The notes below the pieces were generated by a model. It did not search any database, had not been told where the DNA came from, and saw only the letters and a list, made by a program, of their open reading frames with translations. From Lates calcarifer (lineage: Eukaryota > Chordata > Actinopteri > Centropomidae), in the NCBI RefSeq assembly GCF_001640805.2, contig NC_066844.1, forward strand, positions 7,534,053-7,598,052: 64,000 bases of DNA, given 5' to 3'. This document shows, piece by piece, positions 1-12,939 of the stretch (position 1 is the stretch's first letter; every line of letters starts with the position of its first letter). Both the position numbers and the translations under genes were made by a program.

Positions 1-2766
1 TCCTTAGAATAGGTGAAGCCCAGTTAGTTAGTTATCCTAAACCCTGCTGACACCTAAAATTGGAGATACTCTATGTGTTACAATGAGTGTTAGCATATAT
101 TGTATTAAACTTATTCAACAGTATCTATCTATGTTCTCTTGTGCATGTGTAATACAGTAGATTATTTCAAAACAAAACTAAGAACCCACTGCCATGCTAG
201 TTGCTCTGCTATTTAGGCACAGTTTGAGTTTAGTGTCTTAGCATGCTATCATTTGCTAATTTGAAGTGAGTCTGAACCACAGGTTTGAACGACAGGCAAA
301 ACAAAGCACTGGACAAATTAAAAATTTGACCTGATGGTGGCACTAGAGGAAAGGTTAGGTAGTAAGTAACCAAAGTTATTACAGCTCAAAGCAAAGATAA
401 TGTGAGTACATTTCCTCATTGTAAATTTTACATTGACCAATGTCTTCATAACACATTGTCTGGGCTCCATGCTTATCTGTACAAAAACTTAATGGCAGGT
501 CATCCTGATAGTTGTCAAGACGTATCACTAAAAACCAAAAATGTCAACCTGCTGGTGGTGTGGAAGGTTGGTAGTTGATGACATATCTCAGTCTAGACAG
601 AAATGCTGGATGGACTAACAGACAGACCAACACTGGCATCCCCAGAGCCATGCCACTAGCATGGCTAAAAAAATCTCACATTTCTTCTGGTTGAATAAAC
701 ACAACAAAAACAAAACTGTATGGTTTGTCTGAATGAAAGCGTGATCGGTATGTGCACCACATAGCTGGTTCTCTTGGAGTGCTGATGGAGGCAAATTCCA
801 TTTCATCCACTGCTTTATCCATTAGGGTATTAGGGTTTTCAAAACACCACTACACAGGGAATTTTGTCTCGGCAATTCAAACCATTGTGCCATATCAGTC
901 TGACGATGTTAAAGTCATACCAGGTCAACTGTTAATATAAAGCATGTAGTGTCATAACACCCCAGTTATGTGGATTTAGGGGTAAAGTCATACTAGTCCA
1001 TATAGATGTTTTGTAATCAGGACATGCTTTTGAATAGTAATGACCTGACAACAATCCATATTACTTATCATTACTATCATTACATACACACCTTACACAC
1101 CTGACACTGGAGATTTTCTGGGTAGACCCAACTGGCAGGGGTAGATCCAGAATATGCTGGAGAGACTATATAAAATACTATCATCTACTAATTATGAATA
1201 AGGTATGAACAAGGGCAGCACAAATTGTCGAATAAAATTTGAACCTTCTAATGCATATAGGTTAAAGAAAAAGAAGCAGTACTAGTATTTCACACACTCC
1301 AAGGACAAACACGAAAGCAACGATAAATTCCTGAATGAATAGAATGCTCTGCCTTTTTTTCAGCTGACTGTTTGCAAGGTTAAACAAAGTGTCAGGTTTT
1401 CAGTTTGTACCAAGCTTCCTCAAAGCATATAGCTAAGAAAACAAGTGTACCATTGTTATTAATTCATAACTGGTTTCTCCATCCGTATTTCCTCTCACAC
1501 AGTTAATTGAGCCACACCTATCCTCTTTTGCTTTTGCCTTCAAAAAAACACATTGAACCAAGCTTGATTCAAAGGTCATAATTTTATGAATAGTGTCAGG
1601 CATCAGTGGCACAAAGGCCTTTTGATATATGGAAAAATGGAGATGGTGATCACTCCTGTTGGCTGATGAAAGTGAGACCTTCTCTTTTGCCAGAGGAAAA
1701 TTCTATGACTCTATGAATCTATGATATGCTGGCATTTAGGTCACCAGATTTCTACTTTGTATTTCACTCTTTTCTGATCACAATGTGAGATACTGTCAGA
1801 GCTGTAGAACCAATAAAACCAATAGAACAGATAAAACAAAAAAGGCTCAGGTAACTGTCTAAATCTACCAAAAATCTGTTTTTTTCATCAACACAACCAC
1901 TTTTCACACAAAAACGGTCACTAACAGAACACTATAATAAACAGAAGTGACAGAATATAATATAGAGATGAGAGAGAGATGTCACAACAATCCACATGAT
2001 GGACTTATCATACATTCTCCCACTCTGAACTGCTGAGCTATTAATAAGCGCCAGCTGTCCTCCCAAATTCCCTTTGTGAATGGGAAACTACACACATAAG
2101 CTCTACTTGAGATGAGACAAAATTAATTCTACAGCTAACAAACTCACAGTCCAAGTTTGGTGTCTAGTCATTCTTCTGTGACTATATGTGTTGTGCTAAA
2201 TCTTTGTGGTTGAACACTGTCACTGATAATCCATTTAATAAGAGGTGGTGTTTCAACAGTCACGTGCTTTCCAGAATGACTCTGGAGGCAAATATAGTAT
2301 CCTGAGGTGACATTGCGGCGCGTCACGGCCTTGTGCTTGTTGTGTAGTAAACAGAAAGCTACGATCAAGCACAGGATGTGATTAAGTCAAGCACAGCTTA
2401 GTCGGAGGGCTATTTAGAGACTTTAGCTTTAATCGAGTTGTATTCAGAGTATCCCTTTCAGAGCAAACATAATAAGTCTGGGAGTCACACACACACATGA
2501 GTGTACAAGAGGATAAATAATGACGCTGTCAGGACCACGCAACTGGATAAACCCCCATTGTAAACTGAGAAGCAGAGCTTCAGCACAGACACGAAACAAA
2601 GGCACAATAAAACTGGACGGTACAATAGGCAACAGTACAGACAGTGCAGATAACACTGTATCCATCACAAGCTAAAGGATGACGTTTGTTTTCTCTTAAA
2701 AACATTCATGGAAAATGCAGTCTCAGTATCTTTAACGAAAACACGATGAGAACAAAAACAAATCAT
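1..2766. other. Intergenic DNA 3' of tshb, no gene recognised
   Basis: No open frame here resembles a known protein and no splice-bounded exon series was seen. The stretch holds one degraded copy of a dispersed repeat (about 184-672, listed separately) and otherwise AT-rich sequence. The part nearest 2766 should contain the tshb 3' UTR. On the minus strand ATTAAA-type signals lie near 2428-2433 and 2233-2238, but which is used cannot be decided from sequence. Confidence 0.6.
184..672 (+). repeat. Dispersed repeat, family A, degraded copy
   Basis: This copy shares phrases with those at 44378-44800 and 53636-54060, including a 'GACCTGATGGTGGCACTAGA' type block and a 3' end reading 'AGAGCCATGCCACTAGCATG' before an A-rich run. 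It has no coding capacity. The family matches, from memory, a very common noncoding repeat of spiny-rayed fish genomes. Its boundaries are approximate. Confidence 0.6.
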
Positions 2767-3506
2767 TCAGAAAGGGATCATGTAGTTGCTCTGACCAGGG
2801 TATGGATAGATACGTCTAACTGGTTTGGTACACTTAGCTCTGTCCACACTGGCTCTGTGTGCACACTCATCGCTGTCGGTCCTGCAGGCACCGCAATGGC
2901 AGCTGAGGGCCACAGGGTAGGTGAAGACAGGGTTGGAGTCGACAGGACAGCCGGGCAGTATGGCCGTATGGTACTCCACCCTGTCATAGGTACAGCCTCT
3001 CTGGATGAGGTAGCGTGGGCCAAGTATGTCCCTCATGTTGCTGTCCTGCTCATCATACATAAGCACAGGGATGACAGCACATAATTAATCTTGTAATACA
3101 TCAATGGGAAAACATGATGATTCCTTGCTTAATGTCAAACAAAACAGTGAACCTTTTAAATAAATGTGCTTCATGAACTTATGTAAGGAAACTGAACGCA
3201 CATGGTTCGTCAGTCTTTAGTTGCCATGTTCAACATTTTAAATAACATTTACTGAAGATTACTGAAGATGACAATTTTTCTTTCTTTCCACCTAGAGAGG
3301 TGTGACTGTCTTTTCTTTCAACACAAAATACTTTTTGTACATACCCTTGAGTAGCAAAACCCCATGCAGATAGTAGTGTTGATCGCCACACAGAAGTCAC
3401 ACTCTGGCTTCTCCACATACAGGGTGAAGTCAGTGGGTAAACACATGGGAACAGATGGGCTGAACAGCAGAAAAAGGAGCCAGCAGTTGAACACGGCAGT
3501 CTCCAT
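2767..3506 (-). CDS. tshb: Thyroid-stimulating hormone beta subunit
   Basis: Secreted beta chain of the pituitary heterodimer thyrotropin, which pairs with the common glycoprotein-hormone alpha chain and activates the thyroid TSH receptor. Coding exons are 3506-3345 (54 codons) and 3045-2767 (92 residues plus stop), joined in phase 0 with donor AAGG|GTATGT and acceptor GAGCAG|GACAGC, giving 146 aa (human 138). A hydrophobic signal peptide covers roughly residues 1-21. The mature part has the 12 cysteines of the cystine-knot beta family and one N-glycosylation site, N43-T-T. The family's CAGYC motif appears as CMGFC at 47-51, and the 'YPVALSC' block is conserved. An acceptor CATGCAG|GTCC at about 3536 shows that the start codon sits in a second exon, as in other TSHB genes. 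Paralogue status (tshba or tshbb) is unresolved. Confidence 0.95.
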
Positions 3507-3664
3507 GTTAAGTATTTTTTCCAAACAATTTTGGACCTGCATGGGAAAGACAGACAAAATTGGCAACCAGATAACCAGAGATAATCAAGTGTTTGGTATC
3601 TTAAATATGGTGTTCCTTGCTCTGCTCTGCAAGTAAAAGTCACCTGCTTAAGAGATGTGGTCAC

Positions 3665-3716
3665 CTAGGACCTGATGATGCTGTGAGTCTGAACATCCCT
3701 GCTGAACAGTATTTAT
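3665..3716 (-). promoter_or_regulatory. tshb: Probable tshb promoter and short noncoding exon 1
   Basis: Reading the minus strand, a TATA-like ATAAATA lies at 3716-3710. About 25-30 bases downstream would be the transcription start, followed by a GGTCCTAG|GTGACC donor ending an exon at 3665. A ~20-base noncoding first exon spliced to the acceptor at 3536 would reproduce the usual TSHB layout. The start site is inferred; only the motifs are seen. Confidence 0.45.
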
Positions 3717-3719
3717 GCG

Positions 3720-5858
3720 AACATTACATAATCCACCTTTATCCATGCTAGCTGTTATCGTCTATCTGTGACAAAAAGGAAGAACTGAATTTTTTGTCCA
3801 TTATGTGAATGACATGAATTAATGATTTCTTTTATGGACAGAGTTTATGCAGTAACCAAGAAGAATGATGCAATGGATTCACACCAGCTGAAAGCTTGTG
3901 CGTAACTGTATCTGATTTCATCTGAGGTGGTCTATGGCAGTGTCCACTAGATGTCACAAAATGCCAAAAGGCATTGTTTCTGCTTTAAAGGATTTATATT
4001 TTATGACACACCCTTCAAATATTAACTAGAGTTTTACCTTCTTTTCCAAAACAACCTAATCTGTCTGTCATTTGAATAAAAATTAACTAAAGGTTCTTCA
4101 ACAAAAATATTTCAGTGTACTTCAGAGTCTGAATGTTCAAGAGATGCTTTGGACATTGTAGGTAAAAATGACACTAACAGTCAGCAATGTGCACAAGTTG
4201 ATAAACAAACTATTAAAGTTCTGACCTGTAATAAACATGGGTAGATAACATTCTGAGAGGGTTTATCTAATCTTGTCTCATAGTAAATAAAAAATAAGAA
4301 CTACTGCATCATCAGCATTCTGGTCTACATCAAATACCACATTTTGAAGATACAGACCACAAACTACTGACAAGTCAACTGCTTGACTTAAAAAGTGACA
4401 AGACATTCACAATTTTCAGCCTAACACTTCCAGACTGTAGTGACATTCTTATCTATAGTTTTGTTTAATAATTGTCAAGATAGCCAAAGTCTCACATCGA
4501 CACATTAAGTCACAATTGTAAAGATGTGTTTGCTTTTATGTAGCCTTTAATTATAGTTTACTAAGATTCCTACACACCAACAATGTCTGTGTCTGTGCAA
4601 TAAACTGGGCGATGTAGCAAATACAGTGGAAAGACTGATAAGTGTCTTTTTTTAGTTCAGTACCACAGTACATTGTACCTCTTACTGAATTTACATCCTC
4701 ATCTAATAAAAGTTACTCTTTACAATGCACATAACTAATTGTCTGGCATGTGCTTCCAGTCTCTAGTGAATCAGTGACTAGGAATAATGTCCACAAAATT
4801 ATAACAATACAATGAAAAGTTAACGGTATGGTGTAAGTTCACTGAGCATGTTAGTTGTTCATTCTCTCTCCCTTGCTCACCTTTACAAACATTAACAATA
4901 TGTGGCATTTCACGTGAACTTTCACACTTGTTACTGATACTCTTATCAAGAATGACTTGAAAGAAGTCAACTGTAAAATCTGTTCATTAGATCACTAGCA
5001 TTATGAGTAATAACACTGTTTAACTGTAGTTGTCATATTTTTCCTGTGACACCTACATGTTCTTGAGTTTAAAATGACATGCTTCTCTATGCATCACAGG
5101 AGTGATAATCAAAGATAAAGATGAGCTAAGTAATGGTAATCACATGAAAAATGATGTAACAGGGGAAGTAGTGACCCAACCTTAAAGATTTAACCTGCCC
5201 TGCCTCCTGAAATTCCTGACATAACCTATAAGTACTGAGTAACCCGGAGCTGCATCAGGACACCTTGTGGAAGTGTCACTGTGTCATTTGTTGTCAAAAG
5301 GCATCTTGACAACAGAAAGTCTAATTTGCCATCCTGACAATACAACCTTAGACATATCACAGGATCCTCACCTCTATCACTGAAATTATGACTGACTTCA
5401 GTACCGTGCGTCCTTGGTGGATTATTAACCAAAGTGAAGAAATCTTTATAGTCTGCTGAATGCATCAGAGAGGACCATCACTATGCACACTGCAATCACT
5501 ATCAGTAGGAAAGACTCTAGTAACGGACTGGCAAAGCGGGAAACAACAGACAACTAAAACCTTGAGATCTTTGGATTTTCCTATTCTTTGCTGAGGGTTT
5601 GAAGAGAAACATTTAATATAAATGCAGCTGATTTTAATATGTCTGACAGTTGACAGATTATAAAAAGTGCTGAGAAGCTTTTTTGTTTTTGCAGTTTTTA
5701 AGGGTGTAATTTTTGCTTTTGATACTGGTTTAGAACAATTTCAGAATAATTTAAATGGAAGAACATTAATCATTTGCAAGATTGCATAATAGAGAAATCC
5801 TGCTGATTCTAAGCATTCTTAACTACAGCTCAAGGAAGTTCCCGCTGCTGAACTAACA
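3720..5858. other. Shared 5' intergenic region of tshb and slc5a8
   Basis: This is 2.1 kb between two divergently transcribed genes. No coding exon was recognised, and the open frame at 5226-5465 resembles nothing known. It should contain the tshb upstream control region and the slc5a8 promoter and 5' UTR. I could not place the slc5a8 start site: there is no obvious CpG-rich stretch, and the sequence is AT-rich throughout. Confidence 0.6.
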
Positions 5859-8800
5859 ATGGTTGGTACAGGTGGTCCAGTGGCCACTTTCTCTGTGTGG
5901 GATTATGTGGTGTTTGCAGGAACAATTTTGGGGGCAGCTGGTATTGGTCTCTTCCAAGCCATTCGAGGCCGTAAGGAGACCAGCAGTGATGAGTTTTTGT
6001 TGGGTGGACGGCAAATGACAGCTGTGCCGGTCGCAATGTCACTCACTGCCAGCTTCATGTCTGGAATCACAGTCATCGGCACACCTGCCGAGGCATACCG
6101 GTTTGGAGCTGCCTTCTGGCTCTTTGGCTTCGCATATGCCATCATGTCTGCTGTCACTGCTGAGATCTTTGTCCCACTTTTCTACCGACTGGGGATCACC
6201 AGTGCCTATGAGGTGAGATGCCACAGACATCAAAATCATTTTACCACTTTAGTCTTTATTGCCTGTACACATACACAAATAAAAGAAACACATAACATCA
6301 GAACATACAACTGCAAAGAGTTTACAGCACTGTTTGCTTATTAAACTCATCTTCTCATTTTCTCCATCCTGGTCTATATCTAACTACTGACTATGTCTAA
6401 GTGGGTCTGTATCCAGTCAGTCTTTTGCAATGGCCTTCCAGCTGTGGGTAGAATTTAGGTATATTCTAACACCTCATTCAATACTGATTTCACTCTATCA
6501 CAAAATGGCACCCCCGGAAGATATGTGTATGATTTGCATCTGTTTGGCCACAGTGCCTCTAGCATGTTTGTCGCCTTAGGAATTGTTTGCTTTTTATTTA
6601 ATAAGGAAATCTAAATTATTTAAAATGGTACAAAGTAGGAGTGTAATGATTCTGGAACGAGACCAAAACTGTAATACAAACACCTGTAATTTTGTATAAT
6701 GATATGGGGAGACATAATTGTGATATTTTGGTCCAATCACGATCAAGTGATCACGATGAATAATAACTTTGGTATTGCAGAGCCCAACAGCATTCAAGAC
6801 TTTTAAAAAGTTAATGTGGCTACTGATTCATCCACCATAGTTGGCACATGTCTTGTTTACAGAGGTTTGTAATTTATGAGGCTGTACTGCATCCAGCTGC
6901 TATAAAACTATTTCCTTTTAGAGGGAAAGTTTAGAGTAAACAATAAAGAAACAGAAACAAACACCTTTAATATTTAGTGAATTTGAATGTGTATACTAAG
7001 CCACTATGCTTCAATCCAATCCATTAGTTTACTGATGTTTGATGGCCTAATTTTGCCCTTTTATTTCTAGTACCTGGAGATGCGCTTCAGCCGGCCCATT
7101 CGTATAATTGGGACATCAATGTACATCGCACAGACGGTAAAAATTATTTATGAAAAAAGAAAGAAGAATATTAAGTTACTTTTTATATTTAGATAATTAA
7201 AAACTTCAAACCAATGAAGAATCTAACAAATGCCCATGATTAAAATGATAAATATAACATGGTAAACAGCACCTGCCGTCTTTATGACTTCATGTAAAAT
7301 TGATTCTTGATTCCAAGGATCTATGAATATGAATCACATGCTGTGTGCTTTTGTTGTGCTTCTATCTAATTAACTAATGGTGGCATCTTTTCTCAGGCGC
7401 TGTACACTGGTTTGGTTATCTATGCTCCAGCTCTTGCACTAAATCAAAGTAAGCCAAATCACACAAAAGCAGATGTACCTTACTGAACTGTAACCTGGTG
7501 ATACAGGAGTTCTCTTCTTACAATTATCTGTGATCTGACAACAGAGTTTATATACTACTATTAGAGTTGTCAAAGAAGCTGCTTTTCTTTCTCTCTTATT
7601 ATACAGGTCAAACTTGAAAAAGAGCATGTCTCTCTTGTGTTCTTGTGATAAATAAAGGGTAAAACTCAAACTGAGCATTAACTTGCAAAAGACAAATACA
7701 TACATATAATACATTCTTCCCTCACTACTCAGTTACTGGACTTAATCTGTGGGGAGTGCTAGTGGCCACAGGAGCGGTGTGCATCCTCTACTGCACTTTG
7801 GTTCGTACTGTACATTTAAAAAACAATTATGTAATTTTACTTAATTAATGACTTGTGTGATTCAAAAAGTGCATTATGTGTATAAACATAGACTGAAATC
7901 CTTGAGTCCAAGTGTGCCCCAATTTCAAAGTGCCTAGTTCATTATGTTTTTTCTGAATAATTTTACACTTTGGTAATATTATCCACCTAATTTAGTTTGT
8001 GGTTCATAAAACTGAAACAATTTTCTGCATTACTATGTATAGTTAGTACACATTTTAACATTACTATAAGCCTCAACTAGCACTTAATTGGAAAGACTTG
8101 ACAAAAGTAATAAGTAATTATTCACCTTTTCCTGGATTTTGTTTCAGGGTGGTCTGAAAGCAGTTATCTGGACAGATGTGCTTCAGATGGTGATCATGCT
8201 GGCAGGTTTTGTGGCTGTTATAGCTAGAGGAGCTGTACTGCAAGGAGGCCTGACAAAGATTTGGGAAGATGCTGGTCAAGGAGGCCGATTAGAGGCGTTT
8301 GAGTAAGTTAACAAGCAGACTAGTGTTGGTGCAGTTTAAAACTGATTAGAGTACTAGATGGGTGGGGCTTCCTGAATGAGAGCCGTTGAATTAGTGTCTT
8401 AGTTTGCAGTCACAAGGAAACAAACACCCTTTATTGCCTTAAAGTGGCATCCCACATTATTGGAAGTTTTTATTGTAATATGTGTCAGTATTCTTTTGTG
8501 TTGATCTTACAGTTTTGACCCAGATCCTCTGAAGAGACATACTTTCTGGACCATTACAATCGGTGGTAGCATAATGTGGGTGTCTATCTACTCAATCAAC
8601 CAATCCCAGGTGCAGCGCTACATCTCCTGTAAAACCTTGGGACATGCCAAGATGTAAGGCTTCTGGCAAAGCAGTGAAACAGAATATCGTCGGGTGTAAA
8701 CATAGGTTTGTGCACTGACAAGTGTTCTTTCATTTTCAGGTCTTTGTATGTGAACATGGTTGGCTTGTGGGTAACTGTGAGTTTGGCTGTGTTTTCTGGC

Positions 8801-11800
8801 CTCACCATGTACTCCATTTACAAGCACTGTGACCCACTTACAAATGGTGATATAAGCACCCCTGACCAGGTAACTGCAGCTACCTCTTTACTCACCATCA
8901 CATAGCCATCATGCTGTTTGTTATTTAGAAAAGTATAATAGTTAACAGTAAAAATGGTTTACATTTGCAAACCAGCTGCTGCCCTACCTTGTGATGGATA
9001 TTCTGGCCATCTACCCTGGAATCCCTGGCTTGTTTGTGGCTGCTGCATACAGTGGGACCCTTAGGTGAGGCCTGAAAAACAAGGAAAATTTCTTATCTTA
9101 CAGAGTCAGTGGCAAGGAAATAATGAGCTGGCAATATGTGGATTATGTTGCTTCCTGCAAAAATTTAATTAACTTATTTGTTAAAGGCAGATAGAAGATC
9201 TAGTTTATTCAACAACAAAATCAGGTCATTATGATAAAGTATGTAAGTGAAGACTTATACACAGAATACACAGTGACTGATATTACAATAATGTGCAGGA
9301 TTTCATCAGGTAGACTTAATCTGAAAAACATGGCCAGGTAGGAACATGTTTTTTCTAAAGTTAAGATTAAGGGTGTGGCTCCACTATCTCATTGAGAATA
9401 CTGCTACAGAAAAAAATCTACTTTTTTCCTCATTTAGTATAGACATTGGTAAGTCTAGATCTGTCTACTATTCATACAGTGTCACAATGTTGCTCTTTCT
9501 TGCAGTGCATGTATATAGGTGTTAATTAGAGGTGTTATTTGGGGGAGAGGAACAGACACAAACCAGGGTTTCAACAGTTAAACTCAGGACTTTTTAAAAC
9601 CTTTTTAATACCACATAAAATGCAATTTGAAACCTGTTTCATGATCATACTGGCAGAAGTATATGCAGAAAACGAGTAGGGATAATAGGATGCAGAATTA
9701 TTTATTATTATTTTACATTTTTTGTCACTGAAACTCCACCAAAAAAGGATTAAACATCTTGCTGCACACACAATCCACTGTCACAATAATCCCACTTTTA
9801 GTTTATAAGCATGTTATGCCTCCTGACAACCTGCAATAGGATGAAAAAAACATTTCATTACTGCCTATGGCAGGCAAGAGAAAAAATATTCAGGACCAGA
9901 ATTTTAAATAGGTGAGGGTTAGGATTCAGAAAAGAAAGATAAGAAAGATAAGAAAATTCAGGCCTCAGTTACCTTGTGATGGATATTCTGATAGTCTACC
10001 CTGGAATCCCTGGTTTGTTTGTGGCTGCTGTATACAGCGGGACCCTTAGGTGAAGCAAGAGAAACGAGGAAAAGTGTATTATTTTACATCAGTGCCAGGA
10101 ATGTTGTGTTGATAAGGAAATACTGTTGCAGAGAAGGTGCAGCAGTGAAGAACTAATGCTATCAATACTTAAGTTGCTTGCTGGGAAAAGGCCACATCAT
10201 TGTTTTACTGACTGCCAAACAAAACAAGTCATTGTTCCATTTACATTTCCAGTCATTTTCTTTACACATTATGCAAGACACAACTGTCTGTCTGCTACCT
10301 GACACTAATCTTATCTATAATCTACCATTTAACTGCATCAGCATTACTGTTCTCTTCAGTGACTAAAAGCTTACTGTTGCCTTTTTTTCAGCACGGTGTC
10401 TTCCAGCATTAATGCCCTGGTTGCTGTCACTGTGGAAGACTTTATTCACCCTGTGTGCAAAAACCTCACAGACAAACAAGTGACCTGGATGAACATGGGC
10501 CTGAGTAAGTTGTGTTAAAATATAAAAACATACTAGAATGATCATGTATGCGAGAAAAGTGGAAGGAAAAAAGGGAGTGAACCCATTTTTTTGTGATTTA
10601 CAGGAAAATGGTTCAGAAAAACACTTCATTTCTGGAAATTTGAACAAAATAATCAAATTAACTCCCGATTCTCATTTTGAATACCACATTAATCATCATA
10701 CAGCATGACTCATCATACCCCCACCCTCCATGAAACTTACTGGATGCCAGTAGGCACCAGGATGTTATCTTATCATGTATTTCTTAGCAGATATGTTGCC
10801 AGTTCCACTGTACAAGTCACGGCATGACCTGTAATATATCAAAGACAGTTACAAGTTCTATTTATAGTTCTAAATTCTAATTAACTGCAAAACTAAATTA
10901 ATTGACGAGAATTTAAGTATGTACAACCCAGGTTTAACTATTTTGTAAAATTTGTTTGTAAAAAATCTTCATCTGCCTTAGACATTTGAACCTGTTCTTT
11001 TGATGTTAGACCTTTTCTTTAATAATGTTGATTTTAACATCTCCCAGGTGTATTCTTTGGTGCCCTGTGTATTGGGATGGCTGGAGTAGCTTCAGTTATG
11101 GGAAGTGTTCTGCAGGTAAACCTCTCCAACTGTGCAGTAATACACAATACTGCAGCCATTTATTGCTCTACAGCACCACCATGAGCTGAATATTAAGAAC
11201 TACAAATCTCCCAACAATTTTCTATTTTCAGGCAGCTCTGTCCATATTTGGCATGATCAGCGGGCCTCTTCTCGGTCTTTACCTGTTAGGCATGCTTTTT
11301 CGTACATCAAATTCAATAGTGAGTATTTTCTATAATTTGAGCATTTACTGGAATACCTGCATTCTCTGACAACACAAATAAATCTTGCTTGACAAACAAA
11401 CGTGACACATTCCAGAAATATTTGACTGCAGTCATATTTACTTTGCAGGGAGGGTTACTGGGAATGATCATCGGTCTAGTGTTGACTCTGTGGGTGGGGA
11501 TCGGAGCCCAGATTTACCCACCAACAGATGAGAAGACAAATCCTCTTCCTCTCAGTATTGCAGGCTGCAACAGCACATTAAGCCAGAACTACACAACAAT
11601 AGCTCCTTGGACCAGTCCAGTGACTGTGAGGCCTGAGTGAGTCATGTTACATAGTGAACAAATTTGATTAAGCAAATATGCTGCACCCATTGTTTTTTTT
11701 TTCTGGACTAGATTTCAGAAATTAACTTTTGTCTTGGCTTAAAGTGCATTTATAGAAAAAAGTAGTAGTAGTATGCACAGTGACAGAGTGAAAATACAAA

Positions 11801-12939
11801 TTCATAAACAAAAGCTCTAAACATACCATCTAGATGTATACCATAAAAAATGGATAGTTTATACATGAGCTTCGATTAATAGGGGATTAAGTGATAGGTT
11901 GACTGACAGAGAATTTATCAGCAACTGTTATGACAATTGATAATTGTTGACATGATAAATCACTGAATCTCTTTGGGTTTTGTACTGTTAGCTTGGCAAA
12001 ACAAAACATTTGAAAAGGTTAAGTGAATAATTAGGTAATTAATAATTAAGGAAATAATCAACAGATCAGTTGCAGCCCTACTAAAACTCCAGCATCAAGA
12101 AAGATGACACTCATGTGTAACAAGTGTTAACAGAAAGTTAATATTGTCACAGTCTAGACAGTCAAAAGACAAACCTCTTCTGATACCTCACAGCCAGCCA
12201 AGGGGCTTAAATCACCTCATATAGTTCATCTATCTCCTACCTTGTTTATAAAGCTATCCTATGAAGGCCTTATGTGGCTGTAACAAAAATGCACTACATT
12301 ACTAATCTTGGGGGTATTTAGCAGTGTTAATATCACCAAGCTGTTAATGTTAAAGGAATACTTTTGTTACTGAGACGATTTCCTTTGGGTGTCAGTGTCA
12401 GACCACCTTTGGCAGACTCCTGGTATTCTCTGTCCTATCTCCACTTCTGTCTGTTGGGAACACTGACCACAATGGTGTCTGGCCTGCTGGTGAGCATGAT
12501 CACAGGTGAGACATCTTTTTCAAATCTCAACTCTCACTGCAGAGACACAACAATTCTGCTTTTGTGTAAATGATTCATACTGTAAAAGTTATGGGTATTT
12601 GATGATGATTATGTTTTTTTAGGCGGATGCAAACAAGAGAAGCTGAACTCTGATCTGTTTGTGAGGAAAAGAGACCTGATCTGCTTCAGCTGCTTGAGTA
12701 AATCAAAGGTAAGATGTTGACCAGGTTACTGGTAACAAAGTAAAGATATACCAGTAGTACTCACTTTAGTACACAAGATTTTATCATGTTACTAATATGT
12801 TACTAATGTTCTTAACCCACTACAGGCATCGGATGTCACAGAAAAGGCTGCAACAGAGTTTAATGTTGGAGCTGACAACTCAGCATTCACAGAACTTGAT
12901 GTGATGGGCAAGGATGTTGAAAATGCAACCAAACTGTAA
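5859..12939 (+). CDS. slc5a8: Sodium-coupled monocarboxylate transporter (SLC5A8-type)
   Basis: Plasma-membrane sodium symporter of the SSS family, importing lactate, pyruvate and short-chain fatty acids. Fifteen coding exons join in frame to 604 aa (human SLC5A8 610): 5859-6212, 7071-7136, 7397-7448, 7733-7800, 8148-8302, 8513-8653, 8740-8869, 8976-9064, 10392-10504, 11048-11115, 11232-11318, 11449-11636, 12402-12505, 12623-12708, 12826-12939. Diagnostic blocks include the N-terminal 'WDYVVFAG', 'SLTASFMSG', '[11 protein letters not shown]', '[13 protein letters not shown]', '[12 protein letters not shown]' and the TM8 '[15 protein letters not shown]' signature. Sequons N482 and N488 lie in the large extracellular loop. 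The C-terminus TKL resembles the SLC5A8 PDZ ligand TRL. SLC5A12 is the closest alternative, but the tail favours SLC5A8; some databases may call it slc5a8l. The start is the only ATG that opens the conserved N-terminus. A spare exon copy lies in intron 8. Confidence 0.93.
6636..6790. repeat. TIR-type repeat fragment, family D (GTGTAA ends)
   Basis: It starts 'TAGGAGTGTAATGATTCTGG', matching the 5' end of the fuller copy at 60756-60963. It lies in slc5a8 intron 1. The other end is not clearly preserved. It is probably a nonautonomous hAT-like relic; the superfamily is inferred from memory. Confidence 0.45.
9961..10049 (+). other. slc5a8: Duplicated copy of slc5a8 exon 8 in intron 8
   Basis: Bases 9970-10049 match the last 80 bases of exon 8 (8985-9064) at 73 of 80 positions. 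The frame is open and the changes at protein level are conservative (A to I, I to V, A to V). The donor AG|GTGAAG is intact. The acceptor end differs: an AG at 9967-9968 would define an 81-base exon, whereas the parent exon is 89 bases. An 81-base exon starting in phase 2 and ending in phase 2 fits in frame after exon 8, adding 27 residues, but cannot replace exon 8 in frame. The sequence before the AG is purine-rich, so splicing may be weak or absent. It may be a cassette exon or a decaying duplicate. Confidence 0.75.
11875..12080 (-). repeat. TIR-type repeat, family B (AGGGCTGCAACT ends)
   Basis: Read on the minus strand it begins 'TAGGGCTGCAACTGATCTGT' and continues with alternating ATTAAT and TTATTTCC blocks. 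It is related to the copies at 42145-42359 and 52737-52870 and lies in slc5a8 intron 12. It is noncoding and resembles a MITE very common in acanthomorph fishes. Confidence 0.6.

Noticed and set aside
2686..3084. 132-residue plus-strand open frame
   Set aside because: It is the antisense shadow of the tshb last exon, whose translation has the hormone's cysteine pattern.
3230..3664. 144-residue minus-strand open frame
   Set aside because: It runs through tshb exon 2 in the wrong frame and into both flanking introns.
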